Assembly (NCBI GenBank): GCA_030591745.1
Contig: JAUVAM010000227.1
Span: forward strand, 1-6,615
Length of the DNA: 6,615 bases
Direction: 5' to 3'
DNA from: Deltaproteobacteria bacterium
Lineage (GTDB): Bacteria; Myxococcota; B64-G9
Shown: piece by piece, positions 1 to 4,400 of the stretch
Layout of the letters: each line of letters opens with the position of its first letter
Position numbering within the stretch: the stretch's first letter is position 1
Notes under the pieces: model-generated
Databases searched by the model: none
Told to the model about the DNA's origin: nothing
Seen by the model: the letters and a program-made list of their open reading frames with translations, nothing else
Position numbers and translations under genes: made by a program

Positions 1-458
1 GCCCGTTCTTCATCGCAAGCGCGAAGGTCCACCCCAAAAGAAGTGTAGCCGACCTGTACGCAAGTACCGACGAAAGAACGCACCGCATCGAAGGCCATGC
101 CATCAAGACCGTCGACTGCCGGTGCCTCCGCGTGCAAACAAAAAGGAACGGGCTGCTGAATTCCTTCGGCCGCCTGCACCGCGGCGTGAAACAAAGCCGC
201 GGGATTGGCCTCCTTGAGCGAGTCCGGATCAGCGGCCAAAGGCTTCAGGGCAAAACCCACGGGGCTTGCCAAATGAGAAGCCGCGCGCAGTACCCCGGGT
301 AAACAGGCCGGATGGGGAATGCCGGCCACCCACAACAAACCGTGCTGCGCCAAACCATCAAGCAAGTGGGTGAGATTGAACAAGGGCACCCGACTCGTCA
401 CCCCCAGCTGGTGCATGGCGTTGGTGGGCCGCAAACTCAAAATCCGTTCGCCCAACAT
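1..458 (-). CDS. Class II aldolase-like TIM-barrel protein, N-terminal part (runs off left edge)
   Basis: The ATG at 458-456 has a strong Shine-Dalgarno sequence (AGGAGG, 469-464) 5 nt upstream, and the frame stays open for 152 codons to the window edge, so the C-terminus is missing. The segment PLFNLTHLLDGL (25-36), followed by SPVGFALKP (65-73), then VPFCLHAEAP (104-113) and QVGYTSFGVDL (135-145), follows the order seen in class II fructose- or tagatose-bisphosphate aldolases (GatZ/FbaA type): the AFN strand, the SPV strand, the LHxDH strand and the G(F/M)TS strand. Those enzymes are cytoplasmic and cleave ketose bisphosphates using Zn. Here the LHTDH-type motif reads LHAEA, so the expected Asp-His pair is absent and ordinary aldolase activity is doubtful. 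The gene lies downstream of the TSP3 lipoprotein gene on the same strand, separated from it by a terminator. That this is a gene is well supported. The aldolase assignment rests on fold-like motifs and is tentative; another TIM-barrel enzyme is possible. Confidence 0.6.
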   Translation of the reverse strand, partial: MLGERILSLRPTNAMHQLGVTSRVPLFNLTHLLDGLAQHGLLWVAGIPHPACLPGVLRAASHLASPVGFALKPLAADPDSLKEANPAALFHAAVQAAEGIQQPVPFCLHAEAPAVDGLDGMAFDAVRSFVGTCVQVGYTSFGVDLRACDEER

Positions 459-472
459 GCAGACCTCCTACG

Positions 473-497
473 AAAAAAGGGCCCCAAAAGGGGCCCT
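473..497 (-). terminator. Rho-independent terminator after the TSP3 lipoprotein gene
   Basis: Read on the minus strand, AGGGCCCC (497-490) pairs perfectly with GGGGCCCT (485-478) around a TTTT loop, and a run of six T (478-473) completes the tract. It lies 36 nt past the TAA stop of the lipoprotein gene (535-533). On the plus strand the hairpin is followed by TCTT only, so it should work mainly on the minus strand. The U-tract ends 3 nt before the Shine-Dalgarno sequence of the next gene, leaving no room for a separate promoter between them. Confidence 0.88.
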
Positions 498-532
498 CTT
501 GCACAATCACACACGCCCCACGGGCGAAAAAA

Positions 533-1885
533 TTAGTTGCCGTCGCAAACGTCGCCGACGCCGTCGCCGTCCGTATCCTCTTGCAGGGGATTTGACACAC
601 CTGGGCAGTTGTCATCACAACCGCGGGTCACCATATCCTCGCAAGGGCTGTCACCGTCCACGCCGCTGGCATCGCCATCCTCACGGATGCCATCACCGTC
701 CCTGTCCACGTCGCAGACATCGCCCTGGCCATCTCCGTCCAAATCAGCCTGGTCCGAATTGGCCAACAAGGGGCAGTTGTCCTCTCCGCTACAGAACTCT
801 TCGGTGCTGGCCACTTCGCCCGGATCGCAGAAATCGTCGTTGTCGTCATCCGGATCACAGGGATCACCACGGCCGTCTCCGTCGTTGTCCCCATTGTCCT
901 TATGGAACAGATCAGGACAAAGATCACAGACATCGCCGTAGGCGTCACCATCCTGGTTGCTTTGATGGCCATGCTCACGCTCGGCCCCGGTCACGGTTCC
1001 ATCACCGTCGACATCACAATACAAGGGCTCTTCGTCGCAGTTCCCGTTGGGCACGTACTTGCAATTATCACAGGCATTACCCAGTCCATCGCCGTCCACA
1101 TCGAGTTGAACCATCATCCTGTAACCATCTTCATCGAGACGGTCAAACCGCGAATAAGTGAACTTGCAAAACTTGCCGTCCACGGCCTGGTCGAACACGC
1201 ATGCCCACTTGCCGGAACAGGCAGGCACCGGCAAGCTCGAGCAATCCTGCTCTGAAGCACAAGGCGTAATCACATCCTGGGCTCCACAGACGACGCAACC
1301 TGCGGTATTAAGCCGGAAGCCGACCGCGGGCTCAGCCAAATAGCAGGTGTCCGCGGTAGCATTTGTACCCTGCAGACAAGCAGCACAGGTATCGATGCTC
1401 TCGGTTTTTTCCGAGCATCGATCATAAACGCTGGCTTTTTCTTTTTCTTCAGCCGAAAGCGGACAGCACGCATCCTTTGCAAAACAACCAAACATCCAGG
1501 CGGTCGGATTGTTGTCGACCGTCACGCAGTTGTCATCGCATTCGGAGAGGATTTCGTCAAAAACCACCTCGATGCCGGTCTGCTCGGAAATCTCAGCGAC
1601 GACACCACAGCGCCGATCCACCGGACTGCCACTCAGGTCGCCATCGTCAGGAATGCCATCGAGATCGGTATCTCGAAAACAAGTTCCCCATTTCTCGAGA
1701 TACGCTTCACCATCGATGCTTTTCACCCTGGCGATGCATACGATCCCTTCCTCGCAGTCCGAATCGGTCAGGCAATCAGTGCCTTCACCTCCACGACATG
1801 CAATGAGAGATGTCATCAAAAAGACGCCGATCAGCAAAACAACCCATGCTGTCGAACTCGGATGGATGCGAGACACGTTGTTCAC
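533..1885 (-). CDS. Lipoprotein with thrombospondin type 3 (TSP3) calcium-binding repeats
   Basis: This is a 450-residue protein, probably exported and lipid-anchored. It starts at a GTG (1885-1883), 7 nt after AGGAGG (1898-1893). Residues 12-29 form a hydrophobic signal segment ending in the lipobox L27-I28-A29-C30. The mature part is rich in Cys and Asp. Residues about 35-250 hold Cys-spaced segments such as TDCLTDSDCEEG and CASEQDCSSLP, typical of disulfide-rich secreted proteins. From D262 to the end the chain is almost entirely TSP3 repeats (DVDGDGLGNACDNC, DLDGDGQGDVCD, DTDGDGVGDVCD), in which Asp side chains bind Ca2+ and Cys residues pair. A lone related unit (DTDLDGIPDDGD) occurs near residue 72. 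The protein ends directly after the last repeat (CDGN), with no anchor helix or C-terminal sorting tag. A role in the cell envelope or at the surface is likely; the ligand is unknown. Its promoter and terminator are both visible, so it is probably monocistronic. Confidence 0.93.
   Translation of the reverse strand: MNNVSRIHPSSTAWVVLLIGVFLMTSLIACRGGEGTDCLTDSDCEEGIVCIARVKSIDGEAYLEKWGTCFRDTDLDGIPDDGDLSGSPVDRRCGVVAEISEQTGIEVVFDEILSECDDNCVTVDNNPTAWMFGCFAKDACCPLSAEEKEKASVYDRCSEKTESIDTCAACLQGTNATADTCYLAEPAVGFRLNTAGCVVCGAQDVITPCASEQDCSSLPVPACSGKWACVFDQAVDGKFCKFTYSRFDRLDEDGYRMMVQLDVDGDGLGNACDNCKYVPNGNCDEEPLYCDVDGDGTVTGAEREHGHQSNQDGDAYGDVCDLCPDLFHKDNGDNDGDGRGDPCDPDDDNDDFCDPGEVASTEEFCSGEDNCPLLANSDQADLDGDGQGDVCDVDRDGDGIREDGDASGVDGDSPCEDMVTRGCDDNCPGVSNPLQEDTDGDGVGDVCDGN
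536..1102 (-). repeat. TSP3 repeat array in the lipoprotein gene
   Basis: This part encodes residues 262-449, where units of the form D-x-D-x-DG-x-GD-x-CD-x-C recur about six times with variable spacing. At the DNA level the same codons (GAT/GAC, GGC/GGT) recur, so the plus strand shows many similar ccgtcg/catcgcc words. The units are imperfect and diverged, not a recent tandem amplification. Confidence 0.85.
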
Positions 1886-1891
1886 CGAATT

Positions 1892-1898
1892 TCCTCCT
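1892..1898 (-). promoter_or_regulatory. Ribosome binding site of the TSP3 lipoprotein gene
   Basis: AGGAGGA on the minus strand lies 7 nt (counting from AGGAGG) before a GTG codon. This decides for GTG at 1885 as the start. The next in-frame Met is residue 24, inside the hydrophobic signal segment, so a start there would destroy the export signal. Confidence 0.85.
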
Positions 1899-1968
1899 AG
1901 CGATCAGTGCCTTCCCTACCACCCGTCGGTCCGCAAAGTTGCGAAGGATAGGCGTATAGGTGCGATTC

Positions 1969-1997
1969 TTGATAAAACAAAGCGTGGGCCCTGTCAA
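1969..1997 (-). promoter_or_regulatory. Sigma70-type promoter for the TSP3 lipoprotein gene
   Basis: On the minus strand a perfect -35 box TTGACA (1997-1992) is followed after 17 nt by TATCAA (1974-1969; 4 of 6 matches to TATAAT). Transcription would begin near 1962, giving a 5' leader of roughly 75 nt before the GTG. The spacer contains the palindrome GGGCCC (1991-1986) directly after the -35 box. Confidence 0.72.
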
Positions 1998-2011
1998 GAG
2001 CAATCTCCAGC

Positions 2012-2037
2012 TAAACCAATGTAAACTCCGTTAGTTT
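2012..2037. promoter_or_regulatory. Possible operator: TAAAC direct repeat plus AAACT/AGTTT inverted repeat
   Basis: TAAAC occurs at 2012-2016 and again at 2022-2026, exactly 10 bp (one helical turn) apart. AAACT (2023-2027) and AGTTT (2033-2037) form an inverted repeat with a 5-bp centre. The elements lie between the minus-strand -35 box and the candidate plus-strand -35, where a regulator could control both directions. The sites are short and AT-rich and could be chance. Confidence 0.25.
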
Positions 2038-2067
2038 TTGCTTGACTTGGACCACGCTGAATATTAC
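2038..2067 (+). promoter_or_regulatory. Candidate promoter for the plus-strand gene cluster
   Basis: TTGCTT (2038-2043) and TATTAC (2062-2067) are separated by 18 nt, with 3 of 6 and 4 of 6 matches to the sigma70 consensus. A better -35 word, TTGACT, overlaps at 2042-2047 but stands only 14 nt from that -10, which is too short. No stronger pair was found between 2000 and 2160, so this is the best available candidate upstream of the barrel protein gene, not a firm call. Confidence 0.3.
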
Positions 2068-2080
2068 TCATGGAGCGCGA

Positions 2081-2146
2081 ATGAAGCTCTTTTGGGCCCT
2101 GGAAATCCCCCCGGGTCTGGATCGCCTCGTTCGGTGGGTGCTCTGA
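2081..2146 (+). CDS. 21-codon ORF upstream of the barrel gene: leader peptide or vestige of a thpR-like gene
   Basis: An ATG at 2081 follows GGAG (2072-2075) by 5 nt, and the frame closes with TGA at 2144-2146, 13 nt before the first ATG of the next gene. The peptide contains KLFWALEIPPGLDRL. This resembles the first strand and helix of ThpR/LigT (2'-5' RNA ligase, RNA cyclic phosphodiesterase) proteins, whose N-termini have the pattern RLFxAlxlPxxv. The two catalytic HxT motifs of that family lie much further along and are absent here, so it cannot be an active enzyme. It may be the preserved 5' end of a deleted gene, or a short leader ORF coupling translation into the barrel gene. The similarity is over about 18 residues and could be coincidence. 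The candidate promoter would start transcription at or inside the GGAG, which argues against efficient translation from that promoter. Confidence 0.35.
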   Translation: MKLFWALEIPPGLDRLVRWVL

Positions 2147-2152
2147 GCCGAC

Positions 2153-2158
2153 AGGAGG
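2153..2158 (+). promoter_or_regulatory. Ribosome binding site before tandem ATG codons
   Basis: AGGAGG ends 1 nt before the ATG at 2160 and 4 nt before the ATG at 2163. The first spacing is too tight for efficient initiation, so the second ATG is the better start. The protein differs by one Met only. Confidence 0.7.
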
Positions 2159-2159
2159 A

Positions 2160-3182
2160 ATGATGATCAATCGCATGCCCGCCCTCGCCAGCATGGCTTT
2201 TCTTGCCATCGCCCTGATGCCTCTCTCCTCTAACGCCAATGTAATCAATGAGGAGAAAGAGATCTACATCGCTAGGCCCTTGATCACCGAACCGGCCTGG
2301 ACGCAAACGGGATTCTATTTCAACAGCATGATGTTCGACCTGCCCAACGCGGTCTCAAGACCCAACCCGCAGGTCGGCTTCCAGTTCACCCCGGGTTTCA
2401 CCTGGTCGGTGTTGGACATCTTAGAGCTGAACGTGGGCTTTCCGCTGTTGATCAACCCTGACGAGACCGGCGACGTGGAACTGGATGCGGCCGACCGCAA
2501 CCCGGCGCTGAAGGATGCCCCTTATTGGGACGACACGCCCGACTTCGACATGCCCGGTATCCGGGTCGGCCTGAAGGGCAATATTTTGGGCAAGAAAGGC
2601 GAATCGCGTTTCTTCTTGGCCGTTGGCGTCATGGCCAACATCGCCTTGGAGAAATGGGCCACCAACCTGGGCCAACCCAAGACCACCTGGGGCCACTCCA
2701 ATTCGCATCGGGTCAGCCCTTATGTGACCATGGCCTATAACCTCGGCATTTTCTCGCCGCAGTTACAACTGGGCGCAACCATTCGCATGCCGGAAGAATA
2801 TTACAATCCCGAAGATCCGCCTGCCGTGGGTGAAGAGCTTCCCACCAAGGGCTACACCGACTTCTTCTTCAATCTGGCCCTGCCCGTAACCTTCGCCTTT
2901 GAGCACACCATCCCCATGTTGGAGGTGAACGGTGTCTTTGGTGAAGAAGGTTCACAAATTTTCATCACGCCGGCGGTCAGCTTCATGCCGACCAAGAGTC
3001 CGGCTCTGATATCCTTCGCTTCGATGCTGCCCATTCTTGACTCGGACTTCAGGGAAAACGAAGGATTCCGCTTCATGGTGAACTTCAGCTACCGTATGGA
3101 CATGCTGAGCATCCCTGCACTGGGCGGAGACAAGTCGGAAGAAGACGCCAAGTCCGGTGAAAAACCACCGGCTGCTTGGTGA
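2160..3182 (+). CDS. Secreted outer-membrane beta-barrel-like protein
   Basis: The product is 340 residues, or 339 from the better-spaced ATG at 2163. It begins with a classical signal peptide: R5, a hydrophobic stretch 7-22, and an SNA cleavage site after A26. There is no lipobox. The mature chain lacks hydrophobic helices and consists of amphipathic strand-like stretches such as VGFQFTPGFTWSV, GIRVGLKGNILG, RFFLAVGVMANIAL, VSPYVTMAYNLGIF, DFFFNLALPVTFAF, IFITPAVSFM and FRFMVNFSYRMD (303-314), many rich in aromatic residues. Such a pattern is typical of outer-membrane barrels, and the general form recalls the transporter-like families near PF13557, although no family motif proves it. After the last strand comes a hydrophilic tail of about 25 residues ending in Trp, so the usual terminal barrel signal is not at the extreme C-terminus. 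It is the first gene of a same-strand cluster, 53 nt before the exoribonuclease gene with no terminator between. Substrate and role are unknown. Confidence 0.7.
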   Translation: MMINRMPALASMAFLAIALMPLSSNANVINEEKEIYIARPLITEPAWTQTGFYFNSMMFDLPNAVSRPNPQVGFQFTPGFTWSVLDILELNVGFPLLINPDETGDVELDAADRNPALKDAPYWDDTPDFDMPGIRVGLKGNILGKKGESRFFLAVGVMANIALEKWATNLGQPKTTWGHSNSHRVSPYVTMAYNLGIFSPQLQLGATIRMPEEYYNPEDPPAVGEELPTKGYTDFFFNLALPVTFAFEHTIPMLEVNGVFGEEGSQIFITPAVSFMPTKSPALISFASMLPILDSDFRENEGFRFMVNFSYRMDMLSIPALGGDKSEEDAKSGEKPPAAW

Positions 3183-3224
3183 ACCGGCTCTTCGCCGCTG
3201 CACCCACGCACCCACATCCATGGT

Positions 3225-3229
3225 GAGGT
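3225..3229 (+). promoter_or_regulatory. Ribosome binding site deciding a TTG start
   Basis: GAGGT lies 6 nt before TTG (3236-3238). The same frame has a stop at 3224-3226, and the next in-frame ATG is at 3359, inside the OB fold. TTG is therefore the only start that preserves the conserved N-terminal strand. Confidence 0.7.
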
Positions 3230-3235
3230 AGAGGG

Positions 3236-4396
3236 TTGGCGGGAAAAATCTTCATAGCCGACGTGCGCGACAAGGGCCGAGTCCAGGGCAACTTCCTGGT
3301 CCAAAGCAAACAAGTCCCGCTCAACAAAAACGGCAAGGCCTACCTGGCCCTGGTGCTGATGGACCGCACCGGCACCATGGAGGCCCGCCTCTGGGACAAC
3401 GTTGAGAAATTTGAGCCTGGCTTCGATTCCGGCGACTTCGTCAAAATCACGGCCGACGCCGTGTCCTACCAGGGACGCGTTCAGCTCAAGCTCAGCACCG
3501 TCACTCGCCTGGATCCGGAGAAGACGAATTTAGAGGAATACCTGCCATGCGCCCCCCGGGATCGTGGCGAGATGCTGGCCCGGGTCGGCGAAATCGTCGA
3601 TGGCATAAGCAACGCTCCGCTCAAGGAACTTTTGCAGAATGCATTGCGAGACGAACAGTTCCGCCAGGATTTCAGTCGGGCACCGGCCGCCAAAACCATC
3701 CACCACGCCTACATCGGCGGCCTCTTAGAGCACACCCTGTCGGTCATGGAGTTGGCCCTCGGGATGGCCGAACACTACCCCCATCTGGACGGGGACCTGC
3801 TTGTCGCCGGGGCCTTCCTGCACGACCTGGGCAAAATCAAAGAACTGGGCCAGGGTCGAAACTTCGACTATTCGGATGAGGGTCGTCTTGTGGGTCACCT
3901 GGTCATGGGCGCCATGATGCTCAAGGACTGGGTTCGCGAGCACGGTGGACTCCCGGACGATCTATTGCTAATGCTCACGCATATGATCTTGTCACACCAT
4001 GGCAGCTACGAGTTCGGCTCGCCCCGTCGACCCAAATTCGCTGAGGCCTTGATGCTCCATTTGTTGGACGAGATGGACTCCAAGGTTCAAACCTTCAAGG
4101 AAATCGCCAAGCGCGAGGCAGGCCAGAGCTGGACGACCTATCAGCGACTCTTTGATCGTTACCTCTATTTGGGGCAGGCAAAACAGGATTCCCCAGTAGA
4201 AGAAAAGACAGTAGAAGAAAAGACAGAAGAAAAAAAGCCCGAGGCCACGCCAGCAATGCCTCCGCGGCAAGACGAATTGCCGAACAAGCAACTCACGCAG
4301 CAGCTCAATGAGCAAATCAGGCAGAAAAAAAGCAAAGAATCACCAAAAAGCCAAATGCACCTGATCGATACGAACGATCGGGGTGGGAAAGAGTGA
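3236..4396 (+). CDS. yhaM: YhaM-type 3'-5' exoribonuclease (OB-fold plus HD domain)
   Basis: The 386-residue product matches the YhaM/CbfA family, cytoplasmic metal-dependent enzymes that degrade RNA (and ssDNA) from the 3' end. Residues about 5-90 form an OB-fold nucleic-acid-binding domain with the family pattern GKAYLALVLMDRTGTMEARLW (split at 33-53) and SYQGRVQLKL (77-86). Residues about 150-300 form the HD domain: KTIHHAYIGGLLEHT (153-167), FLHDLGK with H196-D197, GHLVMGA with H221, LSHHGSYEFGSP with H254-H255, and LDEMDSK with D281. All expected metal-ligand positions are present, so it should be active. Bacillus YhaM has about 314 residues; the extra length here is a charged tail from about 315 (VEEKT twice, then KKPE, later an RQKKSKESPK stretch) that could be an RNA or protein contact. 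The start is TTG. The gene ends 4 nt before the multidomain signalling gene, suggesting translational coupling. An alternative name is OB-fold HD phosphohydrolase. Confidence 0.93.
   Translation: MAGKIFIADVRDKGRVQGNFLVQSKQVPLNKNGKAYLALVLMDRTGTMEARLWDNVEKFEPGFDSGDFVKITADAVSYQGRVQLKLSTVTRLDPEKTNLEEYLPCAPRDRGEMLARVGEIVDGISNAPLKELLQNALRDEQFRQDFSRAPAAKTIHHAYIGGLLEHTLSVMELALGMAEHYPHLDGDLLVAGAFLHDLGKIKELGQGRNFDYSDEGRLVGHLVMGAMMLKDWVREHGGLPDDLLLMLTHMILSHHGSYEFGSPRRPKFAEALMLHLLDEMDSKVQTFKEIAKREAGQSWTTYQRLFDRYLYLGQAKQDSPVEEKTVEEKTEEKKPEATPAMPPRQDELPNKQLTQQLNEQIRQKKSKESPKSQMHLIDTNDRGGKE
4196..4225 (+). repeat. Perfect 15-bp tandem duplication in the yhaM tail
   Basis: GTAGAAGAAAAGACA occurs at 4196-4210 and again, base for base, at 4211-4225, encoding VEEKT twice (residues 321-330). 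A purine-rich partial continuation (GAAGAAAAAAAG) follows. The 15-bp unit keeps frame, so copy number can change the tail length without breaking the gene. Confidence 0.9.
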
Positions 4397-4400
4397 TCCC

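Noticed and set aside
514..526. CGCCC-CAC-GGGCG hairpin next to an A6 run, as a second terminator
   Set aside because: On the plus strand it is followed by A, not T, and on the minus strand the T-run precedes the hairpin, so it fits an intrinsic terminator in neither direction.
319..1161. Long plus-strand frame of 280 codons, very rich in Arg, His and Pro
   Set aside because: It is antisense to the TSP3 repeats; the Arg/His/Pro richness is the complement of Asp/Gly codons. It has no ribosome site or recognisable domain, while the minus-strand frame has a signal peptide, lipobox, promoter and terminator.
537..1255. Other plus-strand frames over the lipoprotein gene (for example 537-941 and 902-1255)
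   Set aside because: Low-complexity Ser/Pro or Ile/Val/Thr compositions produced by the repeat DNA read in the wrong frame.
3725..4315. Minus-strand frames opposite the exoribonuclease gene
   Set aside because: No ribosome sites or domain motifs, and they overlap the conserved HD domain on the plus strand.
4383..4400. Upstream in-frame GTG start overlapping the end of yhaM
   Set aside because: No Shine-Dalgarno sequence precedes it. GTG 4401 begins directly at the conserved KFGEKL motif. It remains possible, since it adds only six residues.
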